In this document: positions 24,187 to 33,544 of the stretch, piece after piece
Numbering within the stretch: the stretch's first letter is position 1
Layout of the letters: every line of letters starts with the position of its first letter
Assembly: GCA_052390415.1 (NCBI GenBank)
Contig: JBQTGY010000050.1
Location: 31,968 to 95,967, forward strand
Direction of reading: 5' to 3'
Source of the DNA: JANNWF01 sp052390415
GTDB taxonomy: Bacteria > Pseudomonadota > Gammaproteobacteria > Xanthomonadales > Xanthomonadaceae
DNA length: 64,000 bases
Made by a program: the position numbers and the translations under genes
The notes under the pieces: model-generated
Seen by the model: only the letters and a program-made list of their open reading frames with translations
Database searches by the model: none
Told to the model about the DNA's origin: nothing

Positions 24187-26871
24187 ATGCCGCGCACGCC
24201 CTTCGAGCAACCGCCCACAGCAGGGGCCACTGAAGCCCAAAGCGGCGCAACCAGCGCGTCTCCGTCGCGAACCCTGCCTGCTCCACCTGCGGCCCGCGAC
24301 AACGTTCGAGACGGGCACTTCATTCCCGGCACGGTACTTGCCGGTCGCTATCGGTTGGTCGCCTTGCTCGGTCGCGGAGGCATGGGCGAGGTGTATCGCG
24401 CCGACGACCTGCGTCTTGGCCAAACGGTCGCGCTCAAGTTCTTGCCGGCAGCGTTCGTTGCCGACAGCGAGATGCGCGAACGTTTCATCGCCGAAGTGCG
24501 CATCGGTCGGCAGGTCTCGCATCCCAATGTCTGCCGTCTGCATGACCTGGTGGAGATCGATGGCCACTTCTGTTTGTCGATGGAGTATGTCGACGGCGAA
24601 GATCTCTCTGCCTTGCTGGCACGCATTGGCCGCCTGCCGGCTGACAAGGCCATGGAGATAACGCGCGACCTCTGCGCCGGTCTGGCTGCAGCACATGACA
24701 AGGGGGTCATCCACCGCGACTTGAAGCCGGCCAATGTGATGATCGACGGCAAGGGACGCGCCCGCATCGCCGATTTCGGCATTGCTGCGCTTGCCGACAG
24801 CATTGACGCCGAACTCCGAGCGGGCACGCCAGCCTACATGGCCCCTGAGTTGGCAGAAGGGCATCCAGCCTCGGTGCGCAGTGATCTCTATGCACTAGGT
24901 TTGGTTCTGCAAGAGATTTGCACTGGCCAACGTGGTCAACCAGGCCGAGCCGCTGATTCGTCGACACCCGCAGTGAGCAACGGATGGGCAGATGTTCCGC
25001 TGGGCCTGCAACAGGCCATTCAACGCTGCTTGCAGCGTGATCCCCAGGCCAGGCCCGCTTCCGCGTTGGCAGTCATGGCTGGTTTGCCGGGCGGCGACCC
25101 CCTGCAAGCCGCGATGGCCGCGGGAGAGACCCCATCGCCCGCCATGGTTGCTGCTGCTGGCACCGTTGGAACGGTCAGAGTAGGCGTCGGTTGGGGACTC
25201 TTGTTAGTGGCCTTGGTGGGGCTGTGGTTGCTCGCCTGGTTGGCCGCGGACACTACGCTGATTGGCCGGGTCTCACCACAGACTTCGCCACTGATTCTGG
25301 CAGAACGAGCGCGCACCATTCTGGCTGACGTCGGTGTCAATGCGCCGGCGGTTGACTGGCATTACAGCTATCTGGTCGACGAGAGTTACTTCACGTTGCA
25401 GCCCGCTGATGCGGCGTCGCCATACGACAGCGGTAGCCTCAACGAGGCTACACCGGGTCCGCTGCAATTCCTGTATCGCCAAAGTCCTGAGCCGTTGGTG
25501 GCTGAGCGCACGCAGATCCGTTCATTTGGCCCCGCCGAAGCGGGGCGCATTACCCTTGACGATCCAGCTCTCAAGGTGGCGGGCATGGCGGATGTCCTGC
25601 TGGACCAGCAGGGTCGGCTGCTGGGCCTCCGAGTCATGGCGTCGCCGCCACCACTGAATCCGCCGGCGCAGTCAGCCAGGCCCGATTGGAGCACCGTGTT
25701 CGCTGCCGCGCATATCGATGTGCAGACCTTGCAGCCAACGACCCCGAAGGAGTTGCCCTCGGTCCCTGCGGATCATCGAGTGGCATGGGTTGGCCGTGGT
25801 GAGGTCGGCGGAGGTGTTCCGCTGCACATCGAGGCCGCGTCGTTCGCAGGCTCAGTGGTCTGGTTTGCCCAACAGCCTGTCTCTACCCCGATGAAGTCGA
25901 CGCCGTTGGCAGTTGCCGCCACCGCGATTGTTCCTGTGTCAGCCACCCTGCGCAGCGCGATGTTGACCCTGATGTTCTGCAGCATTTTGATGTGGGTCGC
26001 GATTGCAGTGATGCTGCGGCGCAATCTGCGGCTGGGTCGTAGTGATTCGTCTGGCGCGTTGCGAGTCAGCATTTTCCTGTTTGCCAGCGCGTTTCTCGCA
26101 TTGCTGTTGCGCGCCGACCATGTGCCACTGCTGTTCGAGGAGGCCTCGCTGATCAGCAACTTGGTGGCGCAAACGTTGCTTTACACCGGCATCGTGTGGA
26201 GTTGTTACATCGCACTGGAACCCGTCGCGCGACGTCGTTGGCCCCAGCTCCTGGTTGGCTGGAGTCGCTTGGTGGCAGGCCGCTGGCGAGACCCACTGGT
26301 TGGCCGCAACGCGCTGATCGGCGCGCTTGCCGGCATCGGCATGGCGCTGGTGCTGCATCTCAACATCCTGCTGCCAGAATGGCTGGGTTGGCCCGCCGCC
26401 GTACCGCGGGGGCGCGTACTCAGCAGCTTGGCGGAACTGCGCCATCTGGCGCACTTTGCCTTGTGGGGTCCATTTGCGGCCGTCATCCTGCCGTTTGGCA
26501 CCTTGCTGGGTTGGTTGATATTTCATCGGCTATTGCGCAACAGCTGGTTGGCACTGACCATGCTTGCTTGCACGCAATATCTGGGCATGGCCGCGTTTAC
26601 CGGGATCGAACAGCGATGGTCGCTGGCGTCGGCACTATTCACGGCCATCTATCTGCTGACTACTTTGCGCGCAGGCCTGCTGGCGGGAGTCGTCGCCATG
26701 TACGTTTTTCTGCTGTTGGAGGTGACTCCCCTCACCTTGGACTGGTCGGCCTGGTATGCCGACCGCACATGGTTGACTGCGGCAATCTTGCTGGGCTTGC
26801 TCGTTGGCAGCTTTCATGCGGCGCTTGGCACGCAACCCAAGCTAGGCCGTCTCTTCGACGACGGCGACTGA
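24187..26871 (+). CDS. Serine/threonine protein kinase with a polytopic membrane C-terminal half
   Basis: 894 residues. A Pro/Ala-rich lead (1-45) precedes a complete Pkn2-type kinase domain (50-315) with LLGRGGMGEVY, Lys84, HRDLKPANV (Asp178), DFG 196-198 and an APEL end. A helix at about 333-353 crosses the membrane. A region of about 240 residues without recognised fold follows. Then come roughly eight to ten hydrophobic helices (about 600-885) with the segments RDPLVGRNALIGAL and HLAHFALWGPFAAV between them. This half resembles uncharacterised membrane domains of some acidobacterial-type kinases, as far as I remember. It probably acts with the upstream cyclase-FHA protein. It converges with alkB, with 18 bp between the stops. 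Confidence 0.9.
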   Translation: MPRTPFEQPPTAGATEAQSGATSASPSRTLPAPPAARDNVRDGHFIPGTVLAGRYRLVALLGRGGMGEVYRADDLRLGQTVALKFLPAAFVADSEMRERFIAEVRIGRQVSHPNVCRLHDLVEIDGHFCLSMEYVDGEDLSALLARIGRLPADKAMEITRDLCAGLAAAHDKGVIHRDLKPANVMIDGKGRARIADFGIAALADSIDAELRAGTPAYMAPELAEGHPASVRSDLYALGLVLQEICTGQRGQPGRAADSSTPAVSNGWADVPLGLQQAIQRCLQRDPQARPASALAVMAGLPGGDPLQAAMAAGETPSPAMVAAAGTVGTVRVGVGWGLLLVALVGLWLLAWLAADTTLIGRVSPQTSPLILAERARTILADVGVNAPAVDWHYSYLVDESYFTLQPADAASPYDSGSLNEATPGPLQFLYRQSPEPLVAERTQIRSFGPAEAGRITLDDPALKVAGMADVLLDQQGRLLGLRVMASPPPLNPPAQSARPDWSTVFAAAHIDVQTLQPTTPKELPSVPADHRVAWVGRGEVGGGVPLHIEAASFAGSVVWFAQQPVSTPMKSTPLAVAATAIVPVSATLRSAMLTLMFCSILMWVAIAVMLRRNLRLGRSDSSGALRVSIFLFASAFLALLLRADHVPLLFEEASLISNLVAQTLLYTGIVWSCYIALEPVARRRWPQLLVGWSRLVAGRWRDPLVGRNALIGALAGIGMALVLHLNILLPEWLGWPAAVPRGRVLSSLAELRHLAHFALWGPFAAVILPFGTLLGWLIFHRLLRNSWLALTMLACTQYLGMAAFTGIEQRWSLASALFTAIYLLTTLRAGLLAGVVAMYVFLLLEVTPLTLDWSAWYADRTWLTAAILLGLLVGSFHAALGTQPKLGRLFDDGD

Positions 26872-26889
26872 GCGGCATTCAGGACGAGC

Positions 26890-27975
26890 TCAAACCGGCG
26901 ACGCCGCATTCTCTCGAAAGCGCAGAACGCGCGGATTGATCAGCCGCTTCCACAGCGGCGGAAACATCGCGAGGATGAACATCGAGGCATAACCGCCCGG
27001 CAGTTGCGGGCTGTCCGCGTGATGAAGCAGCGCCTGATAGCGACGACGCGGTGTTTCGTGGTGATCGGAGTGCCGTTGCAACTGGAACAACAGCAGGTTG
27101 CTCAGCCGAAAATCGCTGTTCCACGAATGTAGATGAGTGGTCCGTTCGTAGCGTCCGGTGGGCAGCTTCTTGCGTTCGAGCCCGTAGTGCTCGATGTAAT
27201 TGATGATTTCCAGGCTGATGGCAGCAACCAACCCCTGAGCCACAAAGAAAAATGCGCCAGCCGGCCCGAGCAGCCACGCAAACAGCGCGATGCCAATCAG
27301 CCAAAAGGCAGTCCAGCTGATCAACTCGTTGCGCCAATGCAGGGCGCTGAGCCCCTGTTTGCGCAGGCGCTGGGATTCCAGTCGCCAAGCGTTGAGTGAG
27401 TTGCGCAGCAGCGCGCGCGGCAAGAAGTGCCACAAGGATTGGTCAAAGCGCGCACTGGAGGCGTCTTCGGGCGTGGAGACATGCACATGGTGACCACGGA
27501 TGTGTTCGATCTTGAAGCCGTGATAGCCAACCGACGTCAGCAACACGCCGCCCGCCCATTGCTCAAGGCGGTTGTCCTTGTGGATCAGTTCATGCGCCAC
27601 GTTGATGGCGAGCACGCTGCTGACGACCCCCTGCGAAAACACCCAACCCAACAGACCCGGCACACCCCACTCTGCGCTGACGAAGTAGTGGGCGGACCAA
27701 GCTAGCAAGCCCAGTTGGATCGGCACGCAAGCAAGCGTCAACCCGCGAAACCAGAGATCGCGATCCAGTGTGGCGGCTTCCTCCGCATTCGGATTGACCG
27801 AGTCATGACCCAAGGCAAAATCCGCCAGCGGCAGCAGTACGAACAGAAATACCAACGGAGACCATGCCGCCACGTCGCGGGGTAGCCAATCGCCTCCTGC
27901 CATGAACGCAGCCGCCGGCATCAAGGCGGGGACCACGAATGCGAACAGAAAGCCCAGGCGCTTGGTGATATTCAT
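26890..27975 (-). CDS. alkB: Alkane 1-monooxygenase (AlkB-type membrane di-iron hydroxylase)
   Basis: 361 residues with about six membrane helices. The histidine boxes of the AlkB family are all present: HELIHK (128-133), EHIRGHHVHV (157-166), NYIEHYG (259-265) and LQRHSDHH (299-306), plus HSWNSD at 283-288. These ligate two irons and hydroxylate medium or long n-alkanes at the terminal carbon using rubredoxin. No rubredoxin, rubredoxin reductase or alkane regulator is adjacent, so partners must be elsewhere. A related membrane hydroxylase acting on another hydrocarbon or fatty chain is the main alternative. It is divergent from the exported helical protein gene, with about 200 bp between. 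Confidence 0.93.
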   Translation of the reverse strand: MNITKRLGFLFAFVVPALMPAAAFMAGGDWLPRDVAAWSPLVFLFVLLPLADFALGHDSVNPNAEEAATLDRDLWFRGLTLACVPIQLGLLAWSAHYFVSAEWGVPGLLGWVFSQGVVSSVLAINVAHELIHKDNRLEQWAGGVLLTSVGYHGFKIEHIRGHHVHVSTPEDASSARFDQSLWHFLPRALLRNSLNAWRLESQRLRKQGLSALHWRNELISWTAFWLIGIALFAWLLGPAGAFFFVAQGLVAAISLEIINYIEHYGLERKKLPTGRYERTTHLHSWNSDFRLSNLLLFQLQRHSDHHETPRRRYQALLHHADSPQLPGGYASMFILAMFPPLWKRLINPRVLRFRENAASPV

Positions 27976-28178
27976 TTGGCGAAATTCTTTCGGACAAGGT
28001 TTACGTCAGGCACATCGTGGTGGCTGAGGGTAAGGCGGCCGAGCAAGTCCGCGAACGAGCCCCGCCGCTTCAGCATGTCGCGCCAATCTCAATCATTGCC
28101 AATGGCCTATGGCCGAGCGCTGGACGGGGGGCCAGACTGCTGGCGTCCCTCGCCCCGCCCCGGTCCTATACTTCGGCC

Positions 28179-29276
28179 ATGAACAGACTAACCGTTAAGT
28201 TGCTCATTCTAGTGTCGCTCAGTCTGACAGCGCAGCCCTCGCATGGGCGCGCGCCGCAGGATTTGCCGGTCGACGCCGTAATTGTTGACGACGCTGCCAT
28301 CGCCGCGTCCAACCCACTGGCAACCGGCAAGGCGCAGGCGGCAATTTCCGCGCTGCGCGCGGGCGGCGCGAAGGCGGCGTTGGCTGAATTGGCCACGTTG
28401 TCCGAACCACTGGCATTTGAGCTAGCCGCTTCGCGCGTGGTGACGACACTGCAAGCGGCAGAGGATTCGCCGCAGGCTCGCTCGGTCCTGTTTGAGCTGA
28501 CCCACGTTCCCATTCGGGTCTTTCGTCGCCATGAAGAAACGGCTGCCGATTGGTTTGTACCGCTGCTGGATGTGGCGGGCAAGGCGCAATTTGCGCTGCG
28601 CGCGTGGGACGCCGGAGCCCAACGTCGGGCGTGGCTCGGGGAACTGTCGCTGGGCGGCGATCACGCTATCCGCGCGCTATCGACCACAAGGGCCAAGACA
28701 CAACCGGCGCTGGTCGAAGCCATTGGGGATCTCGCGCAAGCCAAGCTCGACGCAGTGTCAGCCGACATGTTGCTGCAACCGGAAGCATTTGCGTCCGACG
28801 TATGGGCGGCGACAGCGGCGCGAAGCGGTGACAAGCGTGTGTTTGCGGCTGCGCTGATCCAATGTGACGACAAGGATTTGTTGGCCTTGCTGCCCGCTGT
28901 CAGTCAATTGTCTGCCGCTGACGCCGGCGACTGGCTCATTCAACTGAGTGCGCGACCGGCGCTGGCTTCGGCGGCATTGTTGGCGTTGGCCGCATTGGCG
29001 GATCAGTCATCGCCTGCCCTTGAGCATCTGATTGCAAGCCTCGACAGCGAACGTCTGGGTGCTTCGGCGGCAACCGCGCTGGCGCAGCGACCGCAACCTG
29101 ATCGTCTTGCACTCATCGAAAGGTTGGCCGCCGATCCGACGGCAAGCCCCCGTCGCCTGACCTCATTGGCGCTGGCCTTGCGACTGGATGAATCGACGCA
29201 GGCGCGTCTTGTTCTCGATCGCCTCGGTCGCGATCCCCGCTTGCCCACGAACGTACGTGCGGAGCTGCAGCGATGA
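28179..29276 (+). CDS. Exported helical-repeat protein of unknown function, coupled to the M14 peptidase
   Basis: 365 residues from the ATG at 28179, which starts a Sec signal peptide (cleavage near SHG-23). Upstream starts to 28017 would precede it with non-signal sequence. The mature part is almost all alpha-helical and Ala/Leu-rich with evenly spaced short helices (for example ASAALLALAALADQS, GASAATALAQRP, RRLTSLALALRL), which looks like HEAT- or ARM-type repeats. No catalytic motif is visible. Its TGA overlaps the ATG of the following metallopeptidase (ATGA), so the two are translationally coupled. It is probably a periplasmic partner, chaperone or regulator of that enzyme. I do not recognise the family. 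Confidence 0.75.
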   Translation: MNRLTVKLLILVSLSLTAQPSHGRAPQDLPVDAVIVDDAAIAASNPLATGKAQAAISALRAGGAKAALAELATLSEPLAFELAASRVVTTLQAAEDSPQARSVLFELTHVPIRVFRRHEETAADWFVPLLDVAGKAQFALRAWDAGAQRRAWLGELSLGGDHAIRALSTTRAKTQPALVEAIGDLAQAKLDAVSADMLLQPEAFASDVWAATAARSGDKRVFAAALIQCDDKDLLALLPAVSQLSAADAGDWLIQLSARPALASAALLALAALADQSSPALEHLIASLDSERLGASAATALAQRPQPDRLALIERLAADPTASPRRLTSLALALRLDESTQARLVLDRLGRDPRLPTNVRAELQR

Positions 29277-32200
29277 GCGCTTGCATGCTGTTGCTGCGTA
29301 GCGCGTGCTTGGGACTGCTGATCGCCGCGTCGGCCAGCGCGCAGGTCATCCAGACCTATACACAAACGCAGACGGGTGCCAATCTGCGACCGCTCGGCTA
29401 TCGGGTGCCGATCCCGGTGCAATCACTCACGCCGGTGGAAGGATTCCGCACCTACGACAGCTTGAATGCGCGTTTGCAGGCGCTGGCGTTGGAGTCAGCC
29501 GACATCGCCGCGCATCAGGTGGGCACGACCTTCAATGGTCGGCCGATGTGGGCTTACGTGGTGAGCTCTGAAGGCTCAACGGATGTCGAGGGCCGCGCAA
29601 AGCCCGCGTTTTTCATCAATGCCACCACCCACGCCCGCGAATGGGCCGTGCCTGAAGTGTCGGTCGGTCTGATTGAACACATGGCCACCTCGGCCGCCAG
29701 TGACGGCTTGGTGCGCTACCTGCTGGACAACACGCGGTTGGTGATCGTCCCGGTACAGAACATCGACGGGTTTCAGCAGACCCAGCGCTTTCCGACCCAG
29801 GTCGTGGTGGGACAGGATCCCGATGTGCCCAATGACTGGCCGCGCGATGGACGCATGCGGCGCAAGAACATGCGCGGCGTCGATGAGGTGCTGACTACGT
29901 TCAACGATCACCTGCGCGGTATCGATCTGAACCGCAATCACCCGCCGTTCTGGGGCACCACCACTCAAGGCGGTCGCCTCACCGATCCCAACAATCTGGT
30001 CTTCCGCGGCAGCTCAGCTCACTCAGAGCCAGAAGCTCGGGCGATCCTGAACGCTGCCGATCTGGGTCCCGTGAGCAGGATGCGCCTAGGTATCGATCTG
30101 CACTCGCACTCGAGGGTGTTCTTGTCTTCAAACACAGGTCGTGCACGCTTGAATCAGATCCAGCAGAGATTGATCCAGGCGATCAGTGCTCACCACCAGG
30201 CCGTTCCCACAGCGACTGGTTCTGCCAATGATCGCTTCTACGCCGATATTCCGGACCCGCCGAACAGTGGCATCGGTACTCACGCCGAGTATTTCGCTTA
30301 CGAGTGGCTGGTTCCGGCGTGGACCCTGGAACTGGAGCCAGGCGAATTGGGAGCCAGAGAATACGGCGGATCTGGTGAAAGCCACGGCGGGTTCATCCTG
30401 CCCGAGAGTCAAGCCAAACGCGTTCGCGAGGCGTGGGCTCAATCGCACGTTGTGGCGTTTTACTTCATGGCGGGTCCGCCGTATCTGCAATCGGTGAGCT
30501 TGCATGCGGCCAACAGCAGCGCCGCGCTGTTGCATGAGTCGCGCTGGTTGCCTGCGGCCACTGGCAGCATCAACCGCACCCTGCAAACCCGTTCCCTTTC
30601 ACGCATATCGGTCGGCCAGTCCATCACTGCCACGCTTGGCTTCAGCAAGCCGATGCGTTTGTTGGCCAACGGCGGTGCCGGTGGCCATGCTGGCCGTGGC
30701 TTGCCGGGTGTCGATATCGAACTGCAGCCGCGCGTCTGGTTGCTCCAGGCCGGGGTGCGCACGTTGCTTGATGTGAGCCAAGGACAATGGCTGGACAGCG
30801 GCCGCTATCCGGGCACGTCTGAGGCTTTCGAGTTCACTTTTGTCGTACCAAATGCAACTGGTGAGTTTCGGCTCGAAGTCGAGACCACCGACATGGTGAG
30901 GCTCGGCCTGGATGCCAATCCGGCGACTCCGGCGGATTGGAGCGCCGGCGCGTGGAGCGACTGGAACTCGATAAGCGGTAGTGACGTGGACACCGACAGT
31001 GGCGGCATCGACAGCAGTCTGGCATTCACCGCCGAAGTTCACGTGCCGGGTCCGATACCGCGAGTCCTGGGTGTGTTGCCAACGGTGCTCGGTGAGGGAG
31101 ATTTGGTGCGCGTTCGGCTCAAGCCTGATGCGCCCGTCATTGGACGCGTTGAGGTGATCGGGGAGGATCCGGATTTCACCCGCTCGCTGCCAGCGAATTC
31201 GGAGCTGTCTCATGATGCACCGCGACGAGCCGTGTGGCTGGATGGTCAACAAGGTGAACGCGAGCTCGTGCTTGGTGCTGAGGAAGACGCGATCCATCAA
31301 GGCGACCGCGACGCTGAGTTTCGGCTTGGCCTGATCGAAGGAGGGCGGCTGTCGAATTTTCTCAGCCACTCGTATCGTGTTATCGACAATGATCGCGCTG
31401 ATCGGCGTTCGCTGAACTTGGCAGATTACCGCGTGGCGTTCCCGGCTCCATTGCAGAATCCAAAAGCAATGGGCCTTGCCGAAGGATTCGCCGCCGCCTT
31501 GATGGACAGCACCCCGATCGACATCAATTTGCGAGGAGGTGCCACCTATTACGCACCATTCGAAGCCGGGCGGATGCAGCCGATTCCCGTGTTGAAAAAT
31601 GCGACGCTGTTTGGCAACGGTGGCACTGTAATACTGGGAGATGAACGCGCTTCCCCGGTCACATTTGTGATGAGCGAGCGGCCGGGCACACTGTTTGAAG
31701 TTGGCCCCGAGGGGCGATTGACTTTGGATCAAGTCACAATCGTGATGTCAGGGTTTCCCGACGCCCTCCTTGCAGGCGAAGTGCCCGCCCCGCTGTTTTC
31801 TACCCTTGGTCAACTCAATGTAAGTCGCAGCGTCATCCGCGACGTCGAAGGCCAATTTGCCGCCGCCTTTTCAGGCACGGGCAACACGCTAGTTGAGCGT
31901 TCCAGTGTAGTTCGATGGTCGGATTCGCCGGTGGTTACTGGTGCCGGCAACAACTCTTTGAGGACCACCAGCGTGCTTGGCGCGACTTCTCCCAGCGCGG
32001 TACTGCGCGGTGGAGGCAGCATCGAAGGTATCTGGACATCGCTAATCGGAAACAGTTCGGCCGACGCGCGCTTCAAGGTGGAAGGAACGGGCTCGCTGCG
32101 ATTCACTGGCGTATTACTCCAGGACAATCAAAGTTCTGCAGCACCGTTGCCGGCTCAGCCGGATTGCGTTGGAGCAATCACGAGTGGCGGCTTCAATCTG

Positions 32201-33181
32201 CATGACGCAAGTGGCTGCGTTGGTGCAGGGCAGGGCGACCTCGGCGGAGTATCGATTGAACTGCCCGATCCGGCGCCCTTTACTGATCCGACATGGAAGG
32301 CACCCGTTGGGCAAGCTATCGATTTCGGTGGCAACTGCCCCAGCATCGACCAACGCGGCGCGCCCCGTCCGCAAACCATGACGCCCAACGCTGCACCGCG
32401 TTGCGACGTTGGCGCCGTCGAAGTCGGCATCAACCCCTATCGAGGCATTTGGCAACCCACACGACCTGGCCACGGGCTCGACCTGCAAACCAATGGCAAC
32501 CAATTGTTGTTGGCCTGGTACACCTATGCGGACAATGGCCAGCCGACGGCATACCAGGCGATTGCGCCGCTCACTGGCCCGCGCTGGCAAGCCGAGTTGC
32601 AGTTGAGCCGGCGCCATCCAACAACGGGCGAGGTGTTGACTCCCGTACGCGTCGGTACCGTAGCCATCGATTTTGCGAGTGACGTCAGCGCGACTTTGCG
32701 CTGGCGCTTTGATGCACGTGGCATCGACGGCAGCGAGGCGATTGTGGCGGCCTTGTTTGCTGCCGCCGAGCCGGAGGTCGAGGTCACCGGGTTGTGGTTC
32801 CCACCGGCTGAGTCGGGCTACGGAGCAACCATCACCCGACGCGGCGATGTGACGGCGGTGGGTTTGTACTACTACGACGCCAGTGGTGTGTTGCGCTGGG
32901 CGCTGGGCACGGGTGGCGGCGAAAGTGCGCAGCAAATCGACATGGTCAGCTATACCGGCTTCTGCCCCGATTGCGACGCTGCGACCATGCCCGTGCAGGC
33001 GCAGCCGGCAGGCGATCTGCTGGTCCATTTCCTGAGTCCGCGGCGCGCGCGCGTCGATACCAACTTGCTCTACCCGGGCGCGAATGGCGGCAGCTGGATT
33101 CGCTCACGCGCCGACTTCGTGCCTCTGAATGACTCGGTGGACAACAGTGAGGCCGCAGCACAAGTCAGCGCCGGACGTTGA
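29273..33181 (+). CDS. Large exported M14 zinc carboxypeptidase with beta-helix and tandem C-terminal domains
   Basis: 1302 residues with a Sec signal peptide (cleavage near SAS-AQ, residue 23). The M14 catalytic domain (about 55-400) has the zinc ligands His120 and Glu123 in THARE and His277 in DLHSHS, LNRNHPPFW (219-227) for substrate binding, and the catalytic Glu353 in TLELEPGE. An Ig-like or Calx-beta-like stretch (about 420-730) follows, then a beta-helix-like part (780-1045). Two copies of a domain starting GIW/GLW...G-G (about 1054-1170 and 1171-1285) end the protein. Similar copies end the RCC1 protein at 49801-54174. The enzyme would trim C-terminal residues from peptides outside the cell. 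ATGA overlap couples it to the upstream gene. Confidence 0.92.
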   Translation: MSACMLLLRSACLGLLIAASASAQVIQTYTQTQTGANLRPLGYRVPIPVQSLTPVEGFRTYDSLNARLQALALESADIAAHQVGTTFNGRPMWAYVVSSEGSTDVEGRAKPAFFINATTHAREWAVPEVSVGLIEHMATSAASDGLVRYLLDNTRLVIVPVQNIDGFQQTQRFPTQVVVGQDPDVPNDWPRDGRMRRKNMRGVDEVLTTFNDHLRGIDLNRNHPPFWGTTTQGGRLTDPNNLVFRGSSAHSEPEARAILNAADLGPVSRMRLGIDLHSHSRVFLSSNTGRARLNQIQQRLIQAISAHHQAVPTATGSANDRFYADIPDPPNSGIGTHAEYFAYEWLVPAWTLELEPGELGAREYGGSGESHGGFILPESQAKRVREAWAQSHVVAFYFMAGPPYLQSVSLHAANSSAALLHESRWLPAATGSINRTLQTRSLSRISVGQSITATLGFSKPMRLLANGGAGGHAGRGLPGVDIELQPRVWLLQAGVRTLLDVSQGQWLDSGRYPGTSEAFEFTFVVPNATGEFRLEVETTDMVRLGLDANPATPADWSAGAWSDWNSISGSDVDTDSGGIDSSLAFTAEVHVPGPIPRVLGVLPTVLGEGDLVRVRLKPDAPVIGRVEVIGEDPDFTRSLPANSELSHDAPRRAVWLDGQQGERELVLGAEEDAIHQGDRDAEFRLGLIEGGRLSNFLSHSYRVIDNDRADRRSLNLADYRVAFPAPLQNPKAMGLAEGFAAALMDSTPIDINLRGGATYYAPFEAGRMQPIPVLKNATLFGNGGTVILGDERASPVTFVMSERPGTLFEVGPEGRLTLDQVTIVMSGFPDALLAGEVPAPLFSTLGQLNVSRSVIRDVEGQFAAAFSGTGNTLVERSSVVRWSDSPVVTGAGNNSLRTTSVLGATSPSAVLRGGGSIEGIWTSLIGNSSADARFKVEGTGSLRFTGVLLQDNQSSAAPLPAQPDCVGAITSGGFNLHDASGCVGAGQGDLGGVSIELPDPAPFTDPTWKAPVGQAIDFGGNCPSIDQRGAPRPQTMTPNAAPRCDVGAVEVGINPYRGIWQPTRPGHGLDLQTNGNQLLLAWYTYADNGQPTAYQAIAPLTGPRWQAELQLSRRHPTTGEVLTPVRVGTVAIDFASDVSATLRWRFDARGIDGSEAIVAALFAAAEPEVEVTGLWFPPAESGYGATITRRGDVTAVGLYYYDASGVLRWALGTGGGESAQQIDMVSYTGFCPDCDAATMPVQAQPAGDLLVHFLSPRRARVDTNLLYPGANGGSWIRSRADFVPLNDSVDNSEAAAQVSAGR

Positions 33182-33493
33182 GCCATCTACGCAGTCGGGA
33201 TTTGGGATAACACTGGGGCAGCGGAGCAAGCTCACCATAGCCTGGGTACCAAGGTTGTGCGGTTGTAGAGCCGAGCTTGCTCGGCTGCTCTGCTGGCCGC
33301 AGTGCGGATGACTCAGAGCAGCGGAGCTTCAAAGTGGGTAGGGCCGAGCGTGGCTTCCTGAATCCGACCAAGCAACGCGACCGCGTGCGCGCAGCGCGTG
33401 TACTCGCTCGGCTGCTTGCTTGTTTGTAGTCGAGTCGTGGCGCAGCGCCGGCGGGTACGCGTTCGCGGCAGAGTTTGAAAGCCACAAACGACA
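33182..33493. repeat. Gene-free spacer with REP-like palindromes
   Basis: This spacer is about 310 bp. It contains the palindrome agccgagc-tt-gctcggct (33269-33286) immediately followed by gctgctctg (33284-33292) paired with cagagcagc (33314-33322). Degenerate GCAGCGGAGC and GGCCGAGC copies lie on both sides (around 33219, 33320, 33342 and 33395). No gene was seen. Confidence 0.6.
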
Positions 33494-33515
33494 AAGCCCG
33501 CAGCGATGCGGGCTT
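33494..33515 (-). terminator. Rho-independent terminator of pilH
   Basis: Read on the minus strand it is a 9-bp stem, aagcccgca/tgcgggctt, with a 4-base loop, followed by TGTCGTTT. It lies 29 bp after the pilH stop. Confidence 0.8.
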
Positions 33516-33544
33516 CGTTGGTCAAACTTGCTGGGCGAAATGCA

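Noticed and set aside
33182..33544. Possible small RNA or tRNA in the spacer before pilH
   Set aside because: Only palindromes and the pilH terminator are seen. No cloverleaf or tRNA-like TTC-loop could be found by eye.
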